Assembly (NCBI GenBank): GCA_037043015.1
Contig: CM073322.1
Coordinates: 31,367,864-31,431,863 of the forward strand
Source of the DNA: Bryum argenteum
Lineage: Eukaryota; Streptophyta; Bryopsida; Bryales; Bryaceae
DNA: 64,000 bases
Direction: 5' to 3'
The notes under the pieces were generated by a model that saw only the letters and a program-made list of their open reading frames with translations, made no database searches and was not told the origin of the DNA. Made by a program: the position numbers and the translations under genes. Positions 10,580-23,620 of the stretch are shown in pieces (within the stretch, counting starts at the first letter, position 1; each line of letters starts with the position of its first letter).

Positions 10580-12544
10580 TAAGGGTGCCCTAATTCAAGC
10601 TAATGTGTGCTTTAGGGGCTAAATTTTGACACATTTTAATCTCCACAAAAGTTTGGTTCTAGTGTGAAACAACCCTAAGATAAAAGGGAGGGTGCACACG
10701 AGCAATCGTCCTCCTCTTGAAACCCCAAAAGGGTAATTGTATTGATGTACCCTCAAACCACAGCCTACCAGTTTGTTTTCTTCATATGATCCAAGCTGCT
10801 TGTCCTTTTATCTGAGCAAAGTGAAGTCAACAGTTCCTTTTTCGCATGTTTTTAAGCCCTATAATGCCAAAACAGCCAGAACAGCCTTCAATTCTTGACG
10901 TAATTTCAGGTATGTAACCGTAATTTCAGGTATGTAACCGTAAGATCTTGCACCTAACTTGTCTGTGTCTGTGTGCACCAACTCTTAGCTTCAAATTCCT
11001 CATCAATTGTGAGATCATAACATTCAAAGTTGAAGATTTTAAAAAAAAAAAAATTAAATTTTAAAAATTTTAAAAAAATTTTAAAAAAATTTTAAAAAAA
11101 TTTTTTAAAATTCTTTTTTTCCGTTTTGCAAAATGGGTTTGAAGTTTTTTGTGAGCCCAAAAAACCAAATTTGAATTGTGGTTGTTCACATTCTTGTTCC
11201 TTAACCCTTAATTGTCACCGGTAACCAAATTGGTCACCAAGGTCATTGTTTTTGCTTTTGGGGTCCGACACAGTGGTATGGTGCAAATCTTGTCCAAAGG
11301 CACCCCTATTCTTTTGTTTTTCCAAATCCGATGCTCCTTCCTGATCGCCTTCTTGAGGTTTGTGTGATCCGCACGAAATACTAGGGGCCACGTGATCCCA
11401 TAGTCAATGCTCTTTGACTTGGCCTTTCTTTTTATTTTTTTGACGATTTTTTTTTCAAAATAATAAAAAATCTTGATCTTTATCCCTATACCATGCTCTA
11501 TGATGCCAATTTTCAGAAAAAATGACCCAAGGGGAGAAAAACCAAAAAAGCAATATGATATTTCTCACTCATGATCAGCAACCAAAACAATTTTTTCTCA
11601 ACGGTGCCATTTTTTGAGATCTTACCCGATGTGATCGATCTTTTTTGCATTGGTCACATCACCAAGTTACCTTGATAACCACCGTTTCCGATTCTCAAAA
11701 TTGTTTTACCTTCAGTGCAGAAATAAGGCCAGAAGACAATGAGGTTGCATTTCTCTCCAATTTGTGGAAAACAAGGATGTCAATTAAGGGTTAATGAGTT
11801 AGGAACAAGTGTATGCAAGTTTTACCCTCATGCAACATATAAAAATCCAAAGAAATGGTTGAATTTTCACATGGAGGACGGCTGAAATTCAAATACAAAG
11901 GTGAGTCTTTGACGATAAAATTGCATGTGAAGATTTGAATGGTGAGATTGTGCCTTAAAACCTCACTTACATGTATAGAAAACAAAACTTGAAAAAAATT
12001 AAGATCACAATTTTTGGTGAATTTTCGAAGTTACTGTAATTTAATTGATTTTGGGCAGATTTTGAGAGTAAGTGAGCGTATATTGCAGTTTGGGCAGTTT
12101 TGGGTTGTTACAAATAGTGTTTTCAAACGTTGATCCTGAATATCTCCTTTTAAGTATGAGGGATTTCAGAGCATGTGATAACTTCTTGGAAAGTTATGGA
12201 AAAATTCTACAACTTGCAAAAGGATTCAACTTCATACGGGCTAAGTATAGGTGACCAAACTCCAATTGCCCGAGTTTGGGCTCTTTGGGACATTAGTGTT
12301 AAAGGATCAACTCTGTGATATCTTGTTTATTATAATCATGATATTCACTCTAATTTACTGCCCTCATATATTTTCTTTCAAAAACACTTGAGTACAATAT
12401 TGTTAAATAAAATACAATAACTGTTCTAATTAGTTTCCACAAAAAATTGATTCAATGTTGTCAAAGTTCACAATGTAAGAAGGTACAATTTTGGGCAAAG
12501 CACCTTCCATCCTCTTAGAGCTGAGCGTAAATCTTAACCCTTAA
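10580..12544. other. Repeat-derived noncoding DNA
   Basis: No gene was found. A 20-bp unit (GTAATTTCAGGTATGTAACC) is repeated in tandem at about 10901-10940. The segment around 10940-11220 matches 43617-43740, including the conserved core TGTGAGATCATAACATTCAA, so it belongs to the TTAA element families. T- and A-rich simple sequence fills 11038-11120. Confidence 0.5.
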
Positions 12545-12906
12545 CCCTTAAACGTCAGGCTATACGGATTTGGGCAGCCCAGTATTGGATCACAACATCT
12601 TTTGGACTTGGGCATCATGAATAGTGCACTTTTTGAACTTGGGCATCATGAATGATCCAATCAATGATGAGCTTGCAACCTCCTACAAGGTTATGTACAA
12701 CCCCAACCTACCTACCACAATCCTTTCAAAGCACAAAATCACTCATACAAATTGTGATTTGAATTCTAAAATTTCACTTTTTGAATGCATCAGAAGAAGG
12801 TGACCAGTTTGACATCAAAATATAAGGGAAAAGTTGAGTACATTGAGAGCTAGAGAGAAGATTCTGTTGGAAAAGGACCCCTCGGGTCACCTTAAACGTT
12901 TAAGGG
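12545..12906 (+). mobile_element. TTAA/CCCTTAAACG MITE, 362 bp (copy P1)
   Basis: TTAA lies at 12541-12544 and 12907-12910. Ends are CCCTTAAACG and CGTTTAAGGG, perfect over 10 bp. The body matches 52499-52860 in the same orientation and 45332-45693 inverted, and all three are exactly 362 bp. No ORF. TTAA duplication plus CCC termini point to piggyBac-type mobilisation. A second partial end (TTAACCC) sits just outside the left flank. Confidence 0.75.
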
Positions 12907-13340
12907 TTAAACATCAAGCCCCTCTGAAAATGTTCAAGGGTAACTACAAACTTTCAGGAGTCCATTGTCTACAGTACACACTTTTGAGCTAAGTATGAGC
13001 TCAATAACTGAGGTTAATTTCAACTCGATATTGATTTGAGCTCAACCCTTGTAACAAAATATCTTCTTCGAGCTATCTACTCATCGTTCACGTAGAGGAT
13101 TTGAACCCCTAAAAGAGAGCTCTACAGACGACCATTTCTGAAATCTGTAAACAATATTTTTTTCCCCTATATTTTTAAAAAATTTGACTCAAAAAGACCC
13201 ACCAATTTTCACCAGTTTTGACCGTATGGATCTTGTGATAAACTAAGTCAGAGTTTCAGTCGTTGCAGAAATAGCCTTCCTTCTTCAAGTGAACCAAACT
13301 TTAAAACACAGATTTTACAACTTCTCTGAACTTCTCTTAA

Positions 13341-13532
13341 CCCTTAAACGTCATATGCTTTCCTGATACCACACCCAAAATCTCTTCTAACTCCATTTTT
13401 AGTATTATTCTATTTTTAATTTGCTTGAGCTCTATTCTAAGAAAGTATAGATCTCTTTAATGTAGTGTAAGTTATGAGCAAGATTCTCTAAAAAAAAACC
13501 CAACCCCTCGGGCTGGGTCTGACGTTTAAGGG
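13341..13532 (+). mobile_element. TTAA/CCCTTAAACG MITE, subfamily 2, 192 bp (P2)
   Basis: TTAA lies at 13337-13340 and 13533-13536, with ends CCCTTAAACGTC and GACGTTTAAGGG. The body differs from the 362-bp subfamily but matches 18295-18527: TGATACCACACCCAAAATC near the left and CCCCTCGGGCTGGGTC near the right. It lacks about 40 bp present in the 18.3-kb copy. Confidence 0.75.
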
Positions 13533-13581
13533 TTAACTTCTAAATTTGAGCGCCATAATATCTTAAAACGATAGGATAGCT

Positions 13582-13730
13582 GAAGTCAGGATGAAGCTAT
13601 GGCAGATACAACAGAAATAAGAGTAACTCATAATAGATCGCAATCTCTGCTGAAGAGAAAGTGAAGTTAGGATAACTCACGGCAGATATAACCGAAGTTA
13701 GAGTAACTCATAATAGATTACAGATCTCTA
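13582..13730. repeat. Imperfect tandem repeat, about 81-bp period
   Basis: Two imperfect copies each contain GAAGT(C/T)AGGAT and later GAGTAACTCATAATAGAT. The period is about 81 bp. No coding potential was recognised. Confidence 0.55.
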
Positions 13731-13735
13731 CATGG

Positions 13736-14536
13736 GGGTTTAGCACTACGTGACCAAGTGGACTCTGTAGGTGGTTTAAAGCAATTATGTGAAGATTTTA
13801 TCTAAGGGTGCAAACAACAGAGAGAGTAAACTTCAATTATGAACTCGGAGTATTCAAGAACCACCCAGCAGTACAGGATCCCTACACCCCTAAACATGTT
13901 GTGGCGATGCTTTCAAGAGATCCTTTCGAGGTGCCCCAGGAGATTTTACACCAAAAAGGAAAAGAACGCAGTTTCCTTTTCTTTGTTTGCAAAGAAGATA
14001 TACATGCTTGCGTACGAGATCCACATGTGGTGTGTACGAGATCCACATGCTGCATTTCTTACCTTGTTAGGAAAGCTGCGCCACAGATGACCATGTTCTT
14101 CGTGAGAAGCGGTGCTCCAATAATATTACGTTTAAGCGGAGTTTTAGCAATACCATCTTCATTGCTTGAGAGCATTACTAGAAGTCAATGCCGTTAGGTA
14201 CCATCCTTGCACCTTTCCGTGCAAACTGTCTATTGCATCAGGTGGTCTACCACTTCGATCCACCCTCTTGGATCCGGACCCAAGACACTACACCTTGCAA
14301 GCTTGACATGAGATTCACCTCTGTACGTAAGCACTTTTCTTTCGGTACAGGACCATTCTGCCCATAACACTCTGAACCAGAAGCACATGGCCCTTGAAAT
14401 CTCTGGCTAAGGCGATCAAGATGATGAAGGAATAAGGGGAGTAATCATTTGCCACAAACACTCAATGAGATGCACATAAAAAATGTTGGAAGGCAGAATG
14501 ACATTTTACTGAGTATGCCGACTTAGGCCATGAAAC
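13736..14536. other. Region downstream of RPS23, no gene recognised
   Basis: A plus-strand open frame of 129 codons at 13808-14197 has no recognisable motif and no second supporting exon, so I do not call it a gene. The part nearest 14537 should contain the 3' UTR of RPS23. Confidence 0.45.
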
Positions 14537-15794
<1,258 letters not shown>

Positions 15795-16576
15795 GGTGGC
15801 GTGCGGTGAATAGCAAAACCCACAAGGGCGATGGCACTGCGCCTGCGCTCCGGCGTCGAAGTACGAAGAGAAAGAATTGGTTCATCGCCCTCCTTCCTCT
15901 TTAGGGCAAGCTTCCCCCGTTCTCGTCGCCCTCTTCGTTCTATTATCTTGTTCCCCGAGTTCCCAATTTCCGAGTTCCCGAACCTCTCAGTATGAGAAAC
16001 AGTGGAGGGGGTTACATAATTAATTTTTTTAAGCGAGAAAGCAACAAAATTATATTATTTCTGGGTTGAGAATTTGCTGGGTTGTTTAATGTTTAGAACA
16101 CTAAGTCATTTAAGATTGGTTTTAGGTACATGCTTACAAGTTGCACTTCTAAAATCTATAACTATTTAACCCCTAACTCTTTGAAAACTTTGAAAAACTG
16201 GAGTTGGGGTGCACTTTTAAAATCTGTGACTATTTAACCCCTAACCAAAGGAAAAACTCGATTTGGGTTTATGAGGTTTTGATGTGGCCGCTTAAAGGTG
16301 TTAAATTTAATATTTTTGCTCAATTTTTTATAGTGGATACATAATCCTATTATCTAGATGTGGTAAAACTTTCGAGGTAAAATTCATATTTTCCCACCTT
16401 TTACAACACTTTCAATTTTATTGTGCTCCAAAGGGCAGTTCAAGTATGCCTTTGCACCAACAAGAGCTATGCTAAAATTTAGGGCAGAGGTTCGGGTACG
16501 TGAGGATAGATGGTTAGTACGTGAGGATATGAGGATAGTTGGTTAGGGTTGATGGGTTTAGAGTGTTAGGGTTAGT
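15795..16576. other. RPS23 upstream region and intergenic DNA
   Basis: The first 200 bp should contain the RPS23 5' UTR and core promoter; a pyrimidine-rich TTCTTTCTCTTCG stretch lies close to the start codon on the gene strand. Beyond about 16020 the DNA becomes AT-rich and contains two direct copies of a block ending TATTTAACCCCTAAC (about 16152-16172 and 16219-16244), resembling unpaired TTAA-element ends. Confidence 0.4.
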
Positions 16577-16832
16577 AACCCCAATTCCGTTAAAATGGCA
16601 TTATTCCGGTAAAATGGCACACCTCAACTTTCTGAAGTGTAGCTCAAAAACCATGTGATATAACAGAATTTTAAGGTGATATTAGGGAAAATGAGTGACA
16701 AAGTATATAAAGAAGTGATATTACAAAAAAATTGTGATATTACAGAATATACCATTTTATATGAGCACAAATGTAAGATCTAGTGTGACAAAATGGCACA
16801 TGGCATAGTGCCATTTTAACGGAATTGGGGTT
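16577..16832. mobile_element. MITE with 24-bp perfect TIRs and 5-bp duplication
   Basis: The terminal repeats begin AACCCCAATTCCGTTAAAAT and are perfect over 24 bp. TTAGT is duplicated on both sides (16572-16576 and 16833-16837). Length is 256 bp, with no ORF. A 5-bp duplication with these ends does not match the textbook plant superfamilies I know. The perfect ends suggest recent activity. Confidence 0.75.
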
Positions 16833-16857
16833 TTAGTGGGTTTAGAGTGGGGTTTCA

Positions 16858-16985
16858 AGTAACCCATGATCTTAGAAGAGGAGTACAAGGAGAAGTAAGA
16901 AGTAACCCATGACCTTAGAAGAGGAGTACAAGGAGAAGTAAGAAGTAACCCATGATCTTAGAAGAGGAGTACGACGATCTTAGAA
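16858..16985. repeat. Tandem repeat, 43-bp unit, about 3 copies
   Basis: The unit starts AACCCATGATCTTAGAAGAG and recurs at 16861, 16904 and 16947. A shorter sub-duplication of the GATCTTAGAAGAGGAGTACG part follows. No coding role is seen. Confidence 0.85.
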
Positions 16986-17559
16986 GAGGAGTACGACGAC
17001 TTTCCTTACTAAATGCACTATGACAATACAAATTGCAAGACTAACTTCCAAACCACAAACCACCATGAGTATGATGAGCATGAATTCAAACAACATTCAT
17101 TGAGATTTGTCCTATTTCATCAACATCATGGAATTCATCAATTTTCCAATAAAAATTGTTTCCAGCCTTCGTGCAGATTGTTTACACAATCAACACTCCC
17201 TAACATCCTTACAATTTTACAAGCTTTCTAAGTGTGTAAGATTTTGTAGGCTCCAAGTTTATAACATTTTAGAAACAATGAAGTCTTTACATTTTTACAA
17301 GCATTACAATTGTCCGCCCCCAAGCATTTCAATCGTCTGCCTCCAAGCAGTGCGTCTAGGGCCCCTAAGCAGTAGATTAATTAGATGGTTGGCGGGTTAG
17401 CACCACACCACATTCAATACTTTGGGAGATTTCTAACCTCTCAATTTAATGAGAGTTCAAGCGAACTCGAGCTAAAATGTATTTTCTCAAGTTCATGCAA
17501 TTTTCTCATCATTTTGAATATGGTATAGGTAGACTAATTAGACAGGTTTGAACAAGATC

Positions 17560-18860
17560 CTACATTGGGATTTCCCGAAATAAAATCCAAAAAACTTTGT
17601 TCCCGCATTGCACATACTAGAGCTTCTCCTTTAGAGGCTAAGTATCATCTGCTGATCATTACCCTCGGGAACAGCATTGTGTGCAATGTAGTTGTAACAT
17701 TGCTTATGAAGGCAACACCATTCTTCCAGGCCTATTCGCTCTTCGATCACACAGCCTTTGAAAGTCCAAGCATTTGCGATACATGTCGAAACAATTTGCA
17801 CGAGTCAAGTGCTCAGGAAGAGCCGTGCTCAAAGTAGGAATGAGTCGGAGAATCTCGAACTTGTGGCACGCATCGAAAACCTCTTCGAAGTGGCTGTTCA
17901 CGGCGGAATGGAACACTTCCTATGTCGCTGGCTGATTTCCGGCGCCGTAGAGCAATATCAAGAGCACCTTCAATGCCGAAATGCTCATGGCCAACTCCAA
18001 AGGCTCTGTGGTCCTAGTGTGATTCTGCACCATGATGGTTTTCAGCATGGGTGAAAATGCTGCCAACGTGAATCGATGTGCTTTCACATGTCCATTCGTT
18101 GCTTTTAGCAGGATGTCGGTGTGAATGCCGTATCCAAGCATGTGCATGTCTGTGTCTGGTGATGCCAATTACCTCCTTGCAAGTTCCATGTCCGCTCCTC
18201 TTGGTATGAATTGAGCAAGGTCAGGGAAGTATTGAACTCGGACATCTTGATCTTGAAACAAATGTTCTAATAAAATCTTCTGCACATCAATTAACCCTTA
18301 AACGTCATATGCTTTCCTGATACCACACCCAAAATCTCTTTTAAACTCCATTTTTAACATTATTCTATTTTTAATTTGCTTGAGTTCTATTCTAAGAAAC
18401 TATAGATCTCTTTAAGGTGCTCAATTCGGAATTCTAAAAATTCCATTTGATATAATGGAGTGTAAGTTATGAGCAAGATTCTCTCAAAAAAAACCCAACC
18501 CCTCGGGCTGGGTCTGACGTTTAAGGGTTAACGTATATTTGAAACAAACAATCCTACAGAGGTGTGAGGTAAAAATAACAGGAAATCTATGTAATGAAAA
18601 CAAGAGCAAGAAGAGAGTGAGATGACCGACTACTTTGAGAAATTCATATGAGGAGCATCTCAAACTCGTAACTTGTGAACATTTTAAGAAGCTGGGCGTG
18701 GAGGATCTGCTCGAGGGCAATCTTAGCGTCGAGACACTCATCGGCCACTGCGCACAAGAGAAGTTGAGACGCCAGATTGGTGAATGTAAAGTGAAACTCG
18801 ACACTTCCATTTCTATCAGGACTGTGCAAAGCAATGCTTGCGTGCATGCAGGAGGCCGTT
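17560..18860 (-). pseudogene. Dead BTB/POZ-domain gene with MITE in its intron
   Basis: The minus strand encodes pieces of a BTB/POZ protein, a family usually acting as Cullin-3 substrate adaptors. An upstream exon (about 18644-18847) reads MHASIALHSPDRNGSVEFHF... and ...HAQLLKMFTSYEFEMLL. After an intron the second exon (about 18284 downward) reads KILLEHLFQDQDVRVQYFPD, then the BTB core GIHTDILLKATNGHVKAHRF and LKVLLILLYGAGNQPAT, and a BACK-like part EVFDACHKFEILRLIPTLST. The second exon has in-frame stops after ELARR (near 18168) and after NQPAT (near 17917), and the frame shifts after the BACK-like part near 17725. A TTAA MITE occupies the intron. The copy is therefore non-functional. Exon boundaries at the 5' side are uncertain. 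Confidence 0.7.
18295..18527 (+). mobile_element. TTAA/CCCTTAAACG MITE, subfamily 2, 233 bp (P3)
   Basis: TTAA lies at 18291-18294 and 18528-18531, with ends CCCTTAAACGTC and GACGTTTAAGGG. It is nearly identical to P2 at 13341-13532 but about 40 bp longer. It sits in the intron of the BTB pseudogene, just upstream of the acceptor of the BTB-core exon. Confidence 0.8.
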
Positions 18861-19689
18861 TATCTGCTGCGAATCAACCCCCACAGGACACTCTAATTGG
18901 CTACGAAAGATGCAAGTCCATGCAAGATGCGAAAGATGACGAAGACTATGCCAAATCCATCTGCGGAGGCAAGTCGGTAGGTCTGCCGTTCCTGCTGGTG
19001 GGAAGGCTGATCACGTGCGAAGGAGTGGACCACGCCTTCGGGAGCATCTACCGTGTGCGAAAGTGATTCGTCAGATCTCGGCCGACCCCACTTCTCCGAT
19101 GACCTGCGGCTGTCCCGGAAAGCCAGAGCCTAAGCTCCCCAGTGCACAGTTATTTTCCCTCTCTTTCGGTGGCCGCTGCAGATATATTTGGGATGGTGCC
19201 AGAATTTAGTGCTTTCCTCAAGCTTGGACATTGGATATATTTATTCATCCCTGGTTCCACTCACGGTAGACAATTGCAGTGCAGCTCGTTCAGGAATTTT
19301 ACTTGATTCAATGGTTGTTCCAAACATTTGTACAACTCTTGTAGCAGAGCATGCAACTAACAATTCGACGCATCGTTTGTGATTCAAGATAGTCACACGA
19401 GGCCCCCAGAAAGGCACATAAATGTATACCGTAATTCAAGAGTGGGCAACATATTCTAGTTCACGCGTGGACCGGCAGGGCCTCGTCCGTGGGGCGGGAC
19501 TCGAGCCTCTTGGGGCGGGACCATTGAGTCTTGGGGGGGTGTTGTTTAGTGTAAGCCAGAGAGAGAACTCCGGACAATAGATTCCATCCGGACGATAGAT
19601 TCCAACGTTGCCAGGGGTATACCAGCGCCATCCTGTCATGGACACATGCATCGTGGACACATCCTGCTCTTTCCCCGCCACCCACAATG
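18861..19689. other. GC-richer region between two pseudogenes
   Basis: Composition is more gene-like than the flanks and open frames exist on both strands. None matches a family I recognise. Part may be upstream sequence of the BTB pseudogene or downstream sequence of the kinase fragment. Confidence 0.4.
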
Positions 19690-20385
19690 TGGAAATTCAT
19701 TCTCTTTCGACCAACGACGTAGGGAGTCCCAATCTCCATTTCCATTGTTCACCGTGTCTTCGATAGTGCTGCATACGCTTTTGAAAGACGGCCTCTTTCC
19801 CGGAATTGCATCCAAACATGCCCCGCACTATATCCCCAATCTTGAAATCCTTATACACGGCAGGCAGCTCTGGTCTTTGTCTGCTCAGCACCTTGTCGTA
19901 TTCCCAGCAGTCTGCCTTTTCGAATGGAAGGCGCCTGGTCAACACTTCGTAACAAAGCATGCCATAGCTGTAAACATCCGACATTTAGGTGCACATAGTG
20001 GCAACAATATCAACCCTTCGTCCAAAGCCCGCAAGATTTCAGGTGCTCTCCAGAATCTCGTCCCTACCACGCCGACGGAACATTCAAAATCCGCCACATA
20101 GCAGTTGAGATCTCGTCCCTACCACGCCGACGGAACATTCAAATCCGCCACATAGCAGTTGAGATCTCGTCCCTACCACGCCGACGTAACACTCAAAATT
20201 CGCCACATACCCGTTGAGGTATTTTAAGTGATACCCTTGAGAGTACATGTTGACGAGCACATTCGATGCCTTGATCCCTATGAAGAATGTTGTTCGTGCA
20301 GAGTGTCCATTCCTCTCGCGATCTGCCACAAAATCCTTATGGCAACATATTCTTCAAATGGTGGACATTGGTTCCTAGTTCTTAG
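19690..20385 (-). pseudogene. Protein kinase fragment (tyrosine-kinase-like group), dead
   Basis: On the minus strand the pieces follow kinase subdomains in order. RILWQIARGMDTLHEQ is the region before the catalytic loop. IGIKASNVLVN is the catalytic loop, where HRDLKASN is expected, so the catalytic HRD is lost. FECSVGVVGTRFWRAPEILR covers activation segment and APE motif. SDVYSYGMLCYEVLTRRLPF is subdomain IX. The frame changes at least twice (before IGIKASN and before SDVYSYG). The activation segment is copied three times in tandem (20055-20218). The N-lobe is absent. This is a truncated pseudogene of a plant TKL-type kinase. Confidence 0.75.
20055..20218 (-). repeat. Triplicated 55-bp activation-segment block
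   Basis: Three copies at 20055-20109, 20110-20163 and 20164-20218 are 55, 54 and 55 bp. Each begins ATCTCGTCCCTACCACGCCG on the plus strand and encodes the FECSVGVVGTR block on the minus strand. The middle copy lost one A. The outer-left copy is the one still continuous with FWRAPEILR. Confidence 0.9.
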
Positions 20386-22429
20386 CACTCTGGATAAGTC
20401 CATAGGTTATCCTAAGTTCTTATAAGAATTTGATGAAGGTGTAAATGTCATCCTCTCATCAATATTTGAAGTGTTTTGAAATCCAAATTTAGTTTTAGAT
20501 TCTCCTCCTTGAGATGCATAAAAAATTAACGATATTATTCTTGATAAAACAGGTGCAATATCATTTTGAAAATGATGTTGGAATTTATGGGACCCTGATT
20601 CCGCCAATTGATACATGCATCAAATACTTTAGAATATAGTTGTGGAAGGTTTTTCTAAAAGGTCAACGTAAATTTGAGATTTGTGCATATTGTGCGCATC
20701 TGAATATGGTTCCAATGAGTGCCCAAACTAAATTTTAGAATTGTGTATAATTATATCAAATTCATAAAAACCTAACTCCTACAAAAAGTCAAACTAAATC
20801 TAAGTGTTGCGATGCTAAACTAGCATGTCCTACGGCTCACACATTGCCTCCTTCCTCTGTAAATCCCTACTTTTTGTTGTCCTTGTTTTCATCTTTGTTT
20901 AACGCTTGCTGATACAAATTCTCTTTTTCATAATTTTTCCAAGACTCTTAGCATAGTGATTTTTGTGCGGTTGGATTATCCCGGTTTCTTTGCTTAATTT
21001 AAATTTGGTTATATTTGTGATTTCTTAGTACTTTGTAGTTATAATTACTTTGAGATTAAATATTTGGAGATCGAGGGTCTCTATCCGCTATCCAATCATT
21101 GCCCATACCTCTACAAAAGTAACCCCTTCCAACAACACCTCGTGCGCCGCTATCCGAATAGTGGTACCCGAGATCACAATGTCATGCACGTACAAACACA
21201 AAACAAGCATGCCTTATACAAAAAATATTTTTGCTTTACTCTCCAAAATGCTCACTAAAATTCTCGAGAATCAAGTTCATTAAGAAGACAACACGCTTGA
21301 GAGTTAGGTGGGTGGCCAAGCACGACTTAGAGAGATACTACCTTTGGCGGGTTGAGAGCTCCTTTCTAGCGCTCGTCAAAGATGAATAACAAGTTTGTTG
21401 GAAAAGTAAAGGACCCTTTCCTTAATAACAATAGCAAGTCCTATTTTTTTAGCCATGTTGGAGATGCTCTTAGGGTTGTACATAAATCAGATTCTAGTTG
21501 AAGAGCATGGTACCTATGAAAGGTTGAAGTAAGATTTAGGATTGCGCATTTATTAATTGCATAAGAACATGGTTTTAATGGCACTTACATTGCATCAAAT
21601 TTGAAGTTCTTGATGTATGAGCATTTGAGAACAAGGTTAGCATTAAAGGTTGGATGAAATTATGAAGTTATTCATGAATTAGACTCATGAAAATATAGTT
21701 GCCATGAAATGTTCAGCAGATTACAAGTGTTTTGCATGTAGTGATTTAATCTAAGTATACATTAAAAAACATGAAGTGTTCAGTTTCATCTATAGTTGTG
21801 AATAAGATAGTGTTCAGTTTCATCTATAGTTGTGAATAAGATAGTGTTCAGTTTTTGGAAGTGGTTCAAAAGTAAAGGTACGCAACTTTTTTCTATCACT
21901 TTCAAAGTAAAACTTAGTTGATGCTCTGTAAAGTACTTGAAGAAGATAGTGCAAACGTTATTGAGACTCATTTTGGAGCAATAAGCTTCAACATTGTGTT
22001 CAAGATTTTTTGTAGGTGGTGAGCACTATTACCTCGAGAAAAAAGAAGTTTTGAAGCTTTTACAAAAACATGTTGCTAGAAGTAAACAGTAAGTATTTCT
22101 TTTCAAATATACTACATCAAATGACTTGATAATTCATATTTTTGATCCATTAAATTGTAAATAAGTGTATCAACAATTGCAAGTATTGTTGTTACTTTTC
22201 AGGTTCTTAACGTATCGTCATGTAATTTTGATTTGAATATGTGACTATATGATAACATTGAGTTGATGTTTTATGTTCTCTACGTCTTTGAGAGTTTCTC
22301 CAAGATGGTAGGCAATCAAGATGAGGCCGTACATTGTGAGTATTTGTATAATTATATATCTCAAAACCAACCCCTCCCCCTATTTCTTTCTCCCCTTTTT
22401 CTCTTTCGTTAAGTATATTCATGAAAGGG
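20386..22429. other. Intergenic DNA, no gene seen
   Basis: AT-rich, with no recognisable coding unit. A 34-bp unit (TGTTCAGTTTCATCTATAGT...) is repeated in tandem at 21777, 21811 and, partly, 21845. Short open frames here show no family motif. Confidence 0.5.
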
Positions 22430-23620
22430 TGTTGGAAACGGGGTAGACATTCTCTGCCTTCTCAGAAAATAGAATTGAAGCAATAGAATCTTCCTAAGTT
22501 TATTAGGATATTTCCATGAGAAGAGAGGGCCAGAGGTAATTCACAAATATTCCAGCCCCACATTTGCAAAGCAATGCAAGAATGGCGGAAAGCGGAATAC
22601 CGTACTAACTCAAGAATAGCTAGCGACCTTTACGTATCTGGTAAGATCTGGTATTAATACATACAGCGGCGTTCTGGTACATAATCTGAAAGTCAGTTGG
22701 ATACGAACTCAGTCGCCGCTTGAATCGATCGACACTTCATGATGAGCACCAACCTACTCATAATGCATCACAAGGACACGATAACAATGAATCACAAGGC
22801 TCCATGGATCCCCGAAGAGTCGTAATCGCACTCACTATCTGCTGTGCAATAACTAGTCGGCAGTACGAATCAACTAACTTCCGTTTTCAGCAACTTTCGT
22901 TTCCGAAACTGCAGTCAATCGAAGTCTAACTTAAGTGAGAGTCTTTCACTTAAGTTACGGCTAATAATACTAACTTCGATTGAACTAGTGCTAGGGTTTC
23001 GGCTATGTCAATATCCGTTGTTGAAGGTGGGTGATTCGGAATGAGCACGATTTTCTGCAGGTTAGGAGCTAGAATGATTCGGGTTCCAGCAAAAGATCGA
23101 CTTCAGCTTTCAATTCACGTTGCTTAATTGAGATGGCAGCATGATTCCGGTCAATGATCGGATTCAGCAATTGACTAGTGTAATTAAATTTGCCATCGTC
23201 GACAGTTACGTTGTCTTTTGCAATTGCACGTACTACGGCATCTCTCGAAGACATTGGTCGTCGCACGCTGGCTTTTTCTTACGTTTTACTTCTTGTCCAG
23301 TTGGTGGGTCATCACCTTCAAAAGCTGTTCATGTGTAAAGCGACGAAAGTGATGGAATGGAAACATGCAGCTTAAAAATCATATGATCTCCTTGAATTCA
23401 TGATGCTGTAGTACAAGCCATGGCTTCCTGAGGGACCCTGAACCAAAAGTCTTCACACGAGTTGCTCATTTTTCGAGAACTGTCTCGGGCTTGTTGCAGA
23501 GGACGGTGTTTAGATCAGCAGATGGAAACAATCTTCGCTCAAAAATTTAATTTTACAACAAATTCACGAGATTGGGAGCTGATTAATTCATAAAATTAGA
23601 GATCGGCGGAGTGTTTGAAG
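22430..23620. other. Unassigned GC-richer region upstream of the P5 ATPase
   Basis: This stretch is less AT-rich than its left flank. It includes a nested palindrome at 22916-22982. A 65-codon minus-strand frame at 23069-23266 has no motif that I recognise. The last 200 bp before 23621 should contain the ATPase 5' UTR and promoter; no strong TATA box stands out. Confidence 0.4.
22916..22982. repeat. Nested palindrome with 11-bp inner stem
   Basis: The inner stem AACTTAAGTGA (22928-22938) pairs perfectly with 22946-22956 across a 7-nt loop. An outer stem CAATCGAAGT (22916-22925) pairs with ACTTCGATTG (22973-22982). It could be a cruciform, a hairpin RNA or the centre of a foldback element. 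Confidence 0.75.

Noticed and set aside
12541-12910. Reading TTAACCC repeats as interstitial telomere sequence
   Set aside because: The motif does not repeat as TTTAGGG arrays. It occurs singly at the two ends of defined elements.
13808-14197. 129-codon plus-strand open frame
   Set aside because: No recognisable motif and no supporting neighbouring exon. It is more likely chance.
22430-23270. Possible LTR-type or other retroelement fragment (TGTTGG start, minus-strand open frame at 23069-23266)
   Set aside because: No paired long terminal repeat, no primer-binding site and no gag or pol motif could be recognised.
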